In this document: positions 19,560 through 29,195 of the stretch, in pieces
Position numbering within the stretch: the first letter of the stretch is position 1
Layout of the letters: every line of letters starts with the position of its first letter
Source of the DNA: Tritrichomonas musculus
Lineage: Eukaryota > Parabasalia > Tritrichomonadida > Tritrichomonadidae
Direction: 5' to 3'
Length of the DNA: 64,000 nt
Assembly (NCBI GenBank): GCA_039105265.1
Contig: JAPFFF010000035.1
Span: 558,001 to 622,000, forward strand
Program-made: the position numbers and the translations under genes
The notes under the pieces: generated by a model
Told to the model about the DNA's origin: nothing
The model's database searches: none
What the model saw: only the letters and a program-made list of their open reading frames with translations

Positions 19560-21050
19560 ATTTCTTTCTATATATTGCATCAAAAGGAGCTTCGTATATT
19601 TCATCTAAATCAAGTGTTATGTTTTCAACAAGCATATCATAACCTATATATGTAATTGTATTTCATTCCCATAAATTTCATCCATATACAATTCATTATC
19701 ACCTGCTCAATGATTATAAGTTATTAATCTAACATAATGTTGTTTTTGATTTTTATCTGTCCAAAATAGCAAATATTCGCCATCTTCTACAGGTGCACCG
19801 TCCATTGTAGTAGCATCTACTTGAAAACTATTATCACTATAATAATATCTAAACTAATTCAAATGAGACTCGGTAATGTTCTTAGTAAAAGAAGAATAAT
19901 AGGTTTTCCAACCTTTTGATTTGTTATAGATGGACTAAAACGAATTTGACCTTGAATATTTATTAGGCCTATTTCCGAACAAAAAAATATTTACCAAATT
20001 TTCAGATTTTTTCCAAACTTTCTGTGAATTTTGTAAATTCAAAATATTCATGAAAAAATGAAAAATTTCTTAAATTTTTTTTAAGAACATTTTTATTTGT
20101 ATCATTTTCTTTCATACAAACATTAGTATTCATATCTTTAAAACAAAAAATAAAAAAGATGTCAAAGCTCATTTATTATTTGCATTTGTTTCTGATATAA
20201 ACCTAAACAAATTCATTCTTCTATTTGCTATCAAAAAGTTCAATGTTTACAAAAAATCATTATGTTTACGAAATTTTATATATTAAGAAAAAACATTATA
20301 TTAACAAATATATTTATTTTCATGAATATAAATAAATTTATAAAAAAACAGAATATTTAATAAACATTTTTTTTTTCGGAAATAGGCCTATTATATCTGT
20401 CATTTTGAATAAAAATAAATTACGGTATATTACGATTATAATTGTTTTATGAATATGTTACCCATCGTAAATTAGATAGACAGTCATCTTTACGATTGCT
20501 GGTTTTATGATTGACATCTTTTTTGTGAGAGGATCATCGTTTGGCAAAAATAGTTTGGCAATAATAACGTGTTTTAAATAATTTACACCATTCAAATTAA
20601 CAGTCAAATAATCTTCATTATGTTTTGAATCTTTCAATGATTTACGTGTCTTCTTATTTCATATGGTGAAAGTGTATTTAAAATCTCATTGTCTTTTATA
20701 AAGCCTTTTAATGGAACATAGTTCATTTATCAAATACAAAAAATAAATTTAAAGGCCTTTCACCAAATTCTTGGAAGTCATGTTTTCTCGTATTGTTATT
20801 CAGAATATATCGAATACACAAGCAGTTTCTACGAAGCACTTCTAAATGAGCATTATGACCAAATAAGCTCTTAACACACTTCATATCTTCTGGATTTTTG
20901 AAAAAATGAATGCATGACCATGATATCTACAATTCTCGCAAGTATCCTCACATGTACAAAGAAAAGTGGAGTTATCTGACAGCTCTATAGGGTATTCTTG
21001 CGTCCAGAATTTGATCACATAGTTCTTTCTTTTTCCCCACATTTGTTTTT
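19560..21050 (-). pseudogene. HNH-endonuclease-like protein, broken
   Basis: Reading right to left, the pieces are a Cys-rich start (QMWGKRKNYVIKFW, CTCEDTCENCRYHGH), a helical part (LRRNCLCIRYILNN), then an HNH core. The core reads DYLTVNLNGVNYLKHVIIAK, LFLPNDDPLTKK and, after a shift, DVNHKTSNRKDDCLSNLRW. That last block is the classic N-H-x(3)-N-x(3)-N-L-x-W-V-T pattern of HNH nucleases of the NUMOD/homing type. Stops and at least three frameshifts break it. A 427-bp MITE (19964-20390) lies after the HNH core; beyond it the frame resumes (GWKTYYSSFTKN, TTMDGAPVEDGEYLLFW). Its function when intact is unknown. It may have come from a mobile element or a giant-virus-like source. Confidence 0.55.
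19964..20390. mobile_element. MITE, 427 bp, TTAT target duplication
   Basis: TAGGCCTATTTCCGA at 19964 is repeated inverted and ends at 20390. The match extends about 30-40 bp inward through A/T-rich sequence. The 4-bp sequence TTAT flanks both sides (19960-19963 and 20391-20394). Removing the element and one TTAT copy leaves a continuous local reading frame in the host HNH relic (MTDINIQGQIRFSP on the minus strand). The interior is AT-rich and non-coding. Confidence 0.7.
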
Positions 21051-21089
21051 TAATATGAAGATAAAAAATATAAAAATAGAGAAAAAATA

Positions 21090-22264
21090 CTTATAATTGG
21101 CCTTGGTGAAATCATATGCGCCCTTAGGTCTTGGTTGCCGTTAGGGCGCTCAGCCTAACGTATACTACTATGTCAGCTGACATATATAATTGATCTTCAA
21201 TAGAATACTTTGAGAATCTAGCTTGCTCAAATGCTGAAACAATGTTTGAAGGTTGGGCCTCTGTTTGCCATGAATTAATTATCTTCACAATTTGTTCTGA
21301 TTGTTCGCTGAATTTTTATTTGGATGAATCCATTTTATAATTTTTTTTTTTTGATACCCAAAAAGCTAATATCCAGGACCTGTAATTGATCACCTGAATT
21401 AGGAGGTTCAAAAAAAAAAAAATAACAATGATAAGACACAAAGATTCTACTAAGAAAAAAATCAGATAGATGGGATGTTGTGCCCATCTAACTGAAGAAC
21501 AATTGGGCATCTATATTGATAATCGATTCTTTTTTACATTACAGCTGGGAATAAGATGGTTTCTCCCCATTTTCTCATATCTCTTTTGCCATGAATACAT
21601 TATCTTTTAAAACGTTATTATAACCATTTTGTGGGCGATAGCCATAATAATATAACTCTAGTTCTATTGTTTTACTTGAAACTATAATCAGGTTATCAAG
21701 TATCGTTCCATCGGCAACTACACTTGCAACTAAAGTTGATCTTTAAACCTGTCTTTTAACTGGGTTAAAGGTATCTTTTTGATTTTTGTGTTCAGGTGGA
21801 ATAAGAATGTATTCTGGCTTGGTATTGGCTTATGGCTGAAATCCACTTTCGTCAGTGTTTATCATCATTGTATCAAGTACTTTGTGATATTGTAAAAAGC
21901 TTTTAAGCCTAGAATAATATTCTTTAATATCTTCTACAACCAGTCTTGCCAAAATACTCACAACACTTTTGTTTCTTTTGAAAAGTTTAATAATGGAATC
22001 AGAATCTATTCTCTTATTATATTTACAATAAATATAATAGAGAACTGTGTGAATAGTAGGTAAGTATTGTGATACATCTTCACGTTCTTCATCAGTCAAT
22101 AAACAAGTTGCTTCAACTGGTCGTTTTACGGACTTCTTTCTGTTAAAATGATTATAAACTCTTCCTTGTCTTATTTGGAATAATTGTGCAATATCTCTTT
22201 GTCTTTTCTCATCTCTTAATTCAAGAAAAAAGTTAAAAATAAAAATTAAAAAATCAAAATTCAA
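21090..22264 (-). pseudogene. DDE transposase, broken
   Basis: The first 144-aa open stretch (22264-21830) has no ATG at its beginning. It shows a helix-turn-helix (RDIAQLFQIRQGRVYNHF), then MMINTDESGF, the first catalytic Asp. In-frame stops follow, but the sequence continues as PEYILIPPEHKNQ, STLVASVVADGT and, after a shift, GETILFPAVM, LQLDGHNIPS (second Asp) and EPPNSGDQLQVLDISFLGI (third Asp motif). All three acidic residues remain, but at least three stops and two frameshifts make it inactive. It differs in motif wording from the intact transposase at 15979. No convincing terminal inverted repeats were found. Confidence 0.65.
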
Positions 22265-22367
22265 TACGAATTTGAAAATAATTGAATTAAAAAGTTAATA
22301 ATTGAATAATTATTAAAAAATTAAGATCAAAATTTTTTATTCTATTCAAATTTTTTATTATCAAAAA

Positions 22368-22385
22368 GTTTACCTTAAGGTAAAC
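22368..22385. repeat. Perfect 18-bp palindrome
   Basis: GTTTACCTTAAGGTAAAC, fully self-complementary, in AT-rich DNA with several AAGTTT-containing short repeats nearby (22390-22480). No role is assigned. Confidence 0.6.
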
Positions 22386-22863
22386 CAGAAAGTTTAAGAA
22401 AAGATCATGTAGTTTCAAAAGAAAAAAGGAAGTTTGAGAGAAGATAATAAAGTTTATGAGGAATCAAGGAAGTTTCTGATAACTTAATTAACGGCCACCT
22501 TAATCCACGAAGTTGTCTATTATGAGAAAGTGTACTTATATCAGAAAAAGTTTGTTTTTTTGAAAAAAAAGTTTTTCACACGGGGCTCTAATATATAAAA
22601 TAAATAATAAAAATATCAGAAAATCTTAAATTTTTTCTTTTTTCGAAAGGTTCAAAATCGAACGAACCTTGTGAAAATCCAAAAGTTATATTTCCATTGC
22701 TGATATATATTTCTAAAAAAATAAATATATGGAAATAACAAGTATTATTTTTGTAATAAATTTATATATTTTTTGTAAAGATAGGTTAAAGAAAAAAATC
22801 GTCTATTTTTTCTATCGTTGTAACCCCCATGTTTTCAGGATCTTTTATCTATATTAAATATTT
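22386..22863. other. Intergenic, no gene seen
   Basis: A series of degenerate AAGTTT-containing motifs (22390-22480), then AT-rich DNA up to the 3' flank of the second legumain copy, which begins to match copy 1 at 22864. Confidence 0.5.
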
Positions 22864-22913
22864 GCATCAAATAAAAGACAATAGATAAACAAAAAGTATT
22901 TGACTATGAAAAT

Positions 22914-24089
22914 TTAGAAAACGACTGCAGAAATACCATCAATAATCTCTTCTTTAGAATGTGTAGCGGCAAGAGAAACAAGGACATTGAACTTGCCAAA
23001 GTCGTCTGGATTGATTTCACCGAATTTCTCTCTGAAGATAGAAAATACTTCGAGATATGTTTGAGAAATTTTAGATGAACGATCATTCTTGATTTTGTCA
23101 CAATTCTTTGGATCAACATATTTAACAAGTATGTCCAAAACTGTTTCAAGTCTCTCTGTCAGTGCCTTAAGACGAAGCATTTGAAGCTTGGCGCGAGCTC
23201 TGACTGACGGACTCGAATGTTCTGAGAGGAATTTGAGTGTCTTTTCAGTAGCTTCGCGAGAGGTAGCTGTTTTCAAGTCAGCTTTACGAACAGGCTTAGT
23301 TAAAATTCTCTTTGGCTTTCCAATGAATGTTGATATTGATAATGATTGCATTGATTCATCTCCAAAATAGCAAGCATGCGAATGTTCAGTATTATTTTTA
23401 AGATATAGGAAAACTTCACCAATTGTTGCCTCTGGTTGTTCATCAATATAAGAGATGAAATAATTTGTAAATTCATTAGATAGAAATGCGCCAAGTTCTT
23501 CATCGTAAACAGCTGCAAATGATTCTTCTTTATCATTGGCAGCAGTAATAATTGCAAGATTTGGTGCTGTTATATTTTCTCCAATTGATCCAGAGTAGCA
23601 TGCTTCAATCATGAAAAGACATTGTTTATATAACTTGGATTCTGCAGCCTTGTCGAATGATTCGGCTAATTTATCAACTAAAATTTCATCAAACATATCT
23701 GGTGTGCCTAAAGTTCCGTATCCACCATGATCATCATAATAAATGAAAACATAATCATCACTTGATGTTGGAAGCTTTGAAACTGCATCATAAAAAGCTT
23801 TTGAATTAATATCTTTACCTTTGAAATCAACTGCATCTGAACCTGGATAAACATTTATTTTATGATCTATTGAATGGAATACTTGACCTTGATAAGGATT
23901 TTCTTTAACTGTTGCAATATCATCATAAGCATAAAGGTGAATATTTTTTGTAGTGAATCCACGTGCAAGTAATTGGCCGTAAATTGTAAAAATATCAGCT
24001 TGGTGACGATAATTCCAATAAGTGTTTGAACCTGCAAAAAGAACTGCAAATTGAGCTGACAATGCTACTCCTATCAGGTAGAAGATCAT
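22914..24089 (-). CDS. Legumain-like cysteine peptidase (C13), copy 2
   Basis: A 391-aa paralogue of 7046-8221 with the same signal peptide and the catalytic His121 (YYDDHGGYG) and Cys164 (EACYSGS). About 21 residues differ, many of them in residues 195-260 (for example KEESFAAVYDEELGAF against DDESSYAAIYDEEIGAY), while long blocks on both sides are nearly identical even in DNA. A TCATT initiator lies 14-18 nt before the ATG; copy 1 lacks an equally good one because its 5' flank diverges right at the ATG. Both copies look functional. They lie 15.9 kb apart in the same orientation, with transposons between. Confidence 0.9.
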   Translation of the reverse strand: MIFYLIGVALSAQFAVLFAGSNTYWNYRHQADIFTIYGQLLARGFTTKNIHLYAYDDIATVKENPYQGQVFHSIDHKINVYPGSDAVDFKGKDINSKAFYDAVSKLPTSSDDYVFIYYDDHGGYGTLGTPDMFDEILVDKLAESFDKAAESKLYKQCLFMIEACYSGSIGENITAPNLAIITAANDKEESFAAVYDEELGAFLSNEFTNYFISYIDEQPEATIGEVFLYLKNNTEHSHACYFGDESMQSLSISTFIGKPKRILTKPVRKADLKTATSREATEKTLKFLSEHSSPSVRARAKLQMLRLKALTERLETVLDILVKYVDPKNCDKIKNDRSSKISQTYLEVFSIFREKFGEINPDDFGKFNVLVSLAATHSKEEIIDGISAVVF

Positions 24090-24102
24090 TTTTATTTTTT
24101 TA

Positions 24103-24107
24103 AATGA
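24103..24107 (-). promoter_or_regulatory. Initiator (Inr), TCATT
   Basis: TCATT on the minus strand, 14-18 nt before the ATG of legumain copy 2; fits TCAYW. Confidence 0.5.
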
Positions 24108-24492
24108 ATGATTGAAAATTGAATGAATAGGTTAACCTAAAATTTTAGAATCAAAAAGTGAAACAATTCCTTAAAAAATAATTCAAAAAAAGTGTTATAA
24201 ATATAATCTTTTGAATGAGAATCTGAAAAAAATATTATCAAAAGTTGTTTTATTTTAAAAATCGAAAAAATATATTTTCACCAATTTATATCTAATCTCA
24301 ATAATTATTTACAGTGATAGTTATCGATACTCTTCGATAAAAAGATATTTTCCCCAATAATATCGAAAATATTGGATTATAAAGTGCTTGCAAAAAAGAT
24401 AATCCACCTCTTATAAAAAGTTTAACTTTTTGAAAACATTTCAATGAAAACTCGTTGTTAAGTGGATTATCGTTTTTGAAACCACTTTAGTC

Positions 24493-24527
<35 letters not shown>
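24108..24527. other. Intergenic with 36-nt poly-A run
   Basis: No gene seen. The exact inverted pair GATAATCCAC/GTGGATTATC lies near 24400 and 24460, and a long uninterrupted A-run (about 24494-24528) ends the segment. Confidence 0.5.
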
Positions 24528-24531
<4 letters not shown>

Positions 24532-24612
24532 TGATAAAGTGCTCCAAAAAAATAGGGGAATTTTTTTTTTTTTTCTCCAGAAAATATATTTTTTTGGAGC
24601 ACTTTATCGATA
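24528..24612. repeat. 25-bp hairpin with 35-nt loop
   Basis: TATTGATAAAGTGCTCC followed by an A-run and T (24528-24552) pairs with 24588-24612 with one mismatch. The loop includes AGGGGAA and a T-run. It directly follows the poly-A tract. Confidence 0.65.
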
Positions 24613-24693
24613 TTTTTTCAGAAAATATAATTTTAAGGAAAAATATTTTTTCCTAATAAACTAAGTTTTATATATCGATATATAAAAAATTTA

Positions 24694-25070
24694 TATATCG
24701 ATATATAAATATACACAGATTCTCGAGATCGATTTCAGAGATTGAGAATTTTTTTTCTCTGCTTTTGATATCAGGATTTTCAATTAAACTTTTTGATAAA
24801 TATATGATCCGTTTTTTAATCTCAAATATTTCATAAAATCTGAATGTATTTTTTGATTTTAATCTTAAAATAAACATCAATACATTATATTATATATTTA
24901 TAAATATTATAAAATCACAAATACCAATTATAAAAAAAGATAAAGCTCTTTGAGATCTCGGTAATTGATATCAAGTTTACAATTATTTTTATATCACATT
25001 TCATATCTGATATCTTTATAATCGATTATTTTTATATCAGATTTGTAAACTGATAATCGAGTATCAGATG
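24694..25070 (+). repeat. Dispersed repeat, copy 2
   Basis: Second copy of the repeat at 5676-6050, same orientation. Shared blocks run from ATATAAATATACACAGATTC through the GGTAATTGATATCAAG block. It differs by small indels, for example loss of the doubled GATCTCGA. Confidence 0.75.
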
Positions 25071-25458
25071 CAAAAAAGTGACGTTTTTGATATCGATTCT
25101 CAAAATAACAAGTCTATTCAAAAATAATAATATTTTTTATTCGAAATCTTTAATGAAATTGATAGACCCAATAACCCGCACTTTTCCCTAGATTTACTCA
25201 GAAAAAGTGAACCCTCTCAATTCTCGTTAAATCTTCATAGATTTTGCTTTCAAAAATTTAAAATTAAAAATTTAAAAATAGATTTATCTTGATATTAGAA
25301 AACTTAAATTTTATTAATTAGTAAACTTCAACTATAATACAGTTTGAATTTCAAAATATCTAAGTAGCCTTAAGCAAGAAATGAATATTTAGTCATCTTT
25401 GGCTGATGAATAAACCAAATCGCTTCTAAGTGAAAGCTTGGAGAATGAGTACTATTAA
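25071..25458. other. Intergenic, no gene seen
   Basis: AT-rich DNA with no supportable frame or motif, between the dispersed repeat and the TPR-like fragment. Confidence 0.5.
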
Positions 25459-26010
25459 CTATATATAGTACTTGCCCTGTTGATTGAATATAGGCATATA
25501 ATTAACAAAATATAATGCACAGTCTTTTAAAGTAAAAAGTCGACAATGATCAGATTTGTGTCTGGCTTGGCTGAATCTGAGCTTGACATAGCAGCAAATA
25601 AGGGGATAACGGGCACCTGCGTTGTCATTATGATTAAATCGGACCATTTCTTCGTAATAATTCGTGTCTTGGCCTAATTGAAGACTGGCATTTGCAATTT
25701 CGGTAAGAATGCGCATGTAAGGACGAGTCGTAAAGAATGAATAGAACATTCTAATTTGATGAAATTCTTCTTGATAGAATCGGCGAGAAAAGTGTAGTAA
25801 TTCACGTGTTGCGGTTATAACAGTATCGGAATCGGAAAGTTTGATCAACATTTTGACCATTGCGCGCCATTCATCAACTCACATTAGATCATCAAGCTGA
25901 TAGGAACGATAAGCCATTCCATTGGCATCTTTTAAGCTGCCACTCTCAAATGCGCTATCAACTTTATTGGCGATAGTAATAGCACGCTTTTTTGCAGGAT
26001 CGAGGATTTA
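25459..26010 (-). pseudogene. TPR-like protein fragment
   Basis: The frame begins without an ATG near 26010 (DPAKKRAITIANKVDSAFES), runs through SYQLDDLM to a TGA near 25880, and continues open as VDEWRAMVKMLIKLSDSD to a stop at 25459. The sequence is helical and its base composition is more GC-rich than the surroundings. The block NHNDNAGARYPLICCYVKL resembles the hinge seen in TPR-type proteins with a D-N-x-G-x-R-Y motif. With a missing 5' end and an internal stop it is best read as a truncated copy of a conserved gene located elsewhere. The product's role is unknown. Confidence 0.5.
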
Positions 26011-26112
26011 ATCTAAATATGTAATAAAAAAAAGATGGAATATAAAGAAATTATTTTTTATTTATTTATTTAAAAGTGTAAGTATGAATACTTAGTTAAT
26101 GCATTGATTAAC

Positions 26113-29107
26113 TCAATCCTTTATTGAATTAAGTAAAATTTGCTCAATATCTAAACGATCTTCTTGCTTTGCTAGATTAATGCAGCTTTTACAAGTAACT
26201 CTAATTTTGGAATTCCATAAAATTTTTTCAACTGAAACAACATAAACTACTGTTATCATTGAAAACTTCATAAAAAAAGTTGAAAAAAAAAAATGTTTTC
26301 ATGTCTTATGTCAATCTTGCGGAATGAAATTAGATATTTAATGAGTTCAATATTTTTAGATTCAACTGCTAGGTGCAATAAACTATCATAAATCATACCA
26401 AATTTAGAATTCCATGAAAATTTATATGTTTTAAAATACAATAAAAAAAACTTTTATTTGTAATTTCATTAAAAAAAACAAAATTTAAAAATATTTTGGG
26501 ATTTGAGCGAAATCATATCACATGAAATAATGTACTTGGCAATATCAAAATAACCTAATTTGCAGGCAACATGCAATATTGTATTATAAATATTCTTATT
26601 GGAATTCCATGAATAATTAATGCTTTTATAAAACATAATAAAACTTTTTAATATGAAATTATATAAACTTAAAGAAAAAGTAAAATATTCTTTGCTTTGA
26701 TATCAACTTCATTTAATGAAACAAGATACTTGACAAGTTCAACATTAAATGATTCAACTGCATAATGTAAAATTGTCTCAAAAATTACTTAAATTTTGGA
26801 ATTCTATGAATTTATTGATTACTTGAAATTGAATAAAAAAATAATCAATTAAAAAAACTTCGTTAAAAAAAGAATAAATAAACAATCGTTTTAGCTTGCA
26901 TATCAATCTTGTTTAACGAGATAAGATATTTTACAAGATCAATATTTCCAGATCTACAGGCATAATGCAATATTGTTGCATAAAATTCTATTATTTTTTG
27001 AAATTCCATTTAAAATTCAATGAATTGAAATATTATGAAATTTTTTTTTTAAAAAACTTTATTAAAAAAATATAAATAAACCGCTTTTTGGCTGACATCA
27101 ATTTTATCAAGTGAAATAATATATTTAACAATATCAAGGTTTCCTAACTTACATGCAAAATGCAATAATGTTTCATAAAAAAAAATTGATTTTGAAACAT
27201 CATCAAATCCAATTTGATTGAAACACTATGAAATCATGTAAATGGAACTTTGTAAAGAAACAAAACAATAAAAACAGTTTTTGTTGTTATATCAATCTTG
27301 TCCAATGATATAAGATATTTGACCAAATAAATATTCTTTGATTGACATGCACAATGCAATAATGTAAAATTAGAAAAATTAGATTTTTTTGAATTCCATA
27401 AAAAAAACAAATTGAAACGTAATTAATTACAACTTAATTGAAATCTCATAAAAAAAAGAATAAAAAGGAATTGATTTAGACGTAACATCAATCTTATTCA
27501 GCGACATAAGTTTTTTAACAAGATAAATGTTTCCTGATTCACATGCATAATGCAAATTGTTATAATAAATCTTTAGAATATTAAAATTCCATGAATAAAA
27601 TCAAGAATTAAAAACGAAATAAAGGAAAAAAAGGAGGAACTTCATAAAAAAAATATTCAGTAAAAATTGTTTCTGCATCAATTTCGAATACATCTAATGA
27701 TAAAAGATATTCGACAAGATGTAGATTTCCTGATTGGCATGCGTAATGCAATATTCCTTTAAAAACAAAATTGATTTTGGAATTCCATGAATTTTTAATA
27801 TTTATTTTAAACATAATTAATTATAATGATTAAAGACTTTATTCCTAGTATTAAGATCAATCTTGTTTAATGATATAAGATATTGAACAAGATCAAAGTT
27901 CCTCGATTCACATGCAATATGCAAAACTGTCTCAAAAATTTCATAGATTTTTGAATTCCATAAAATATTTTGAAAAAACATTATTTAAAAATAAAATGAT
28001 TTTTAAAATTTCATAAAAACAAAATAAATATAAAACATTCTTGGCATTTAAATCTATCTTATCCAGAGATATAATATATTTGAAAAGATCAACAGCATAA
28101 GTTAATTTGCTTGCAATGTGTAATATTGTATCATAAATATTTTGAATTTTGGAATTCCATAAAAACAATATAACTAATGAAACTGAATTTATAAAATTGA
28201 AAAGAAACTTTATTTATACTAAAAAAATAAATAAGAAATACTTGTTGCAGCGATATCAATTTTATCAAGTGAAACAAGATATTTTACAATGTCAAGATTT
28301 CCTTCTTCACAAGCAAAATGTAATAATGTTTTATTAATTTTAATGATTTTAAAATTTGATGAATTCATTGTTGATTCAAACATAATAAGATAATATATAT
28401 AACTTTGTTAAAATAAAATTAAAAATATTTTGAGCTGCAATATCGAATTTGTTCAGTGAAATAACATATTTGACAAGATCAAGATTCCCTGATTCACATA
28501 CATAATGCAATAATGTGTCAAAAATATTTTTAATTGATAAACATTATGAAAATAATTGATTTTTATAAATTGCATAAAAAAATATTTATAAATAAAACTT
28601 CATAAAAACTAAAAAATAAATAAACATTCTTTGATGGAATTTCAAACTTTCCTGTCGATATAAGATATTTAAACATATCAAGATCACCAGATATGGCTGC
28701 AAAATCTAATGCTGTATAATAAAAATCTATTATTTTTATGAAATTGCATAAAAAGTAATGATTAGAAATGTAATAAATAATCATTTATATCAAAACGTTA
28801 TAAAAAATACATAAAATAAAATTGATTTTGTTGCAATATCGAACTTATTTAAGGAAATAAAATATTTAACGAGTTCAAGGTTTCCTGACTGGCAAGCATA
28901 ATTAAACGAATTGAAATAAAATCATTTTTATTTTGAAATTCCATAAATATAATTAAATCAAAATCCCATAAAAAACAATCACGTAAAAAAATTTCATCAA
29001 AATAAATAAATATAAATGTTTTTAGCTTCAATTTCAAATTTATTCAAAGACATAAGATATTTAACAAGTTCAATATTACCTGATCTACAAGCATTATGAA
29101 ATATCGT
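26113..29107 (-). repeat. Array of 16 ankyrin-coding cassettes with spacers
   Basis: Downstream of the kinase-ankyrin gene, on the same strand, lie 16 cassettes with a period of about 196 bp. Each is one ankyrin repeat of the type TLLHYACESGNLDLVKYLIS then LDKIDI-x-x-K-N. Starts (high coordinate): 29107, 28909, 28715, 28516, 28329, 28129, 27930, 27757, 27561, 27365, 27171, 26976, 26776, 26582, 26384 and about 26190. Thirteen of the first fifteen are exactly 90 bp; two are 87 and 93. The last is degenerate and ends in a natural stop (LLNSIKD, stop at 26113). Spacers are 83-110 bp, AT-rich, contain stops, and share three motifs on the coding strand: RTT plus a T-rich tract at the 5' side, TATGAARTTT, and TATGGAATTCCAAAA. 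There is no GTAYGT donor or ACTAACACACAG acceptor. Whether the cassettes are exons, silent donors or decay products is open. Confidence 0.8.
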
Positions 29108-29195
29108 CATATAAAAAAATCATAATTTGGAATTCCATTAAATATTTTTCTCATTGAAATATTATTAAATTCTATAAAAAATAAAACTTTATAAA

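Noticed and set aside
21118-21165. GC-rich alternative hairpins (GCGCCCT/AGGGCGC and CGTTAGG/CCTAACG)
   Set aside because: Considered as a transposon end or RNA, but no partner end or conserved structure could be found; lies in the tail of the DDE relic.
24668-24880. 70-aa minus-strand frame
   Set aside because: Lies in the dispersed repeat, and the frame is not kept in the other copy.
26113-29107. Regular repeat-spacer periodicity resembling a CRISPR array
   Set aside because: The repeated part is protein-coding ankyrin sequence with synonymous variation, units are 90 bp, spacers are alike rather than unique, and the organism is eukaryotic.
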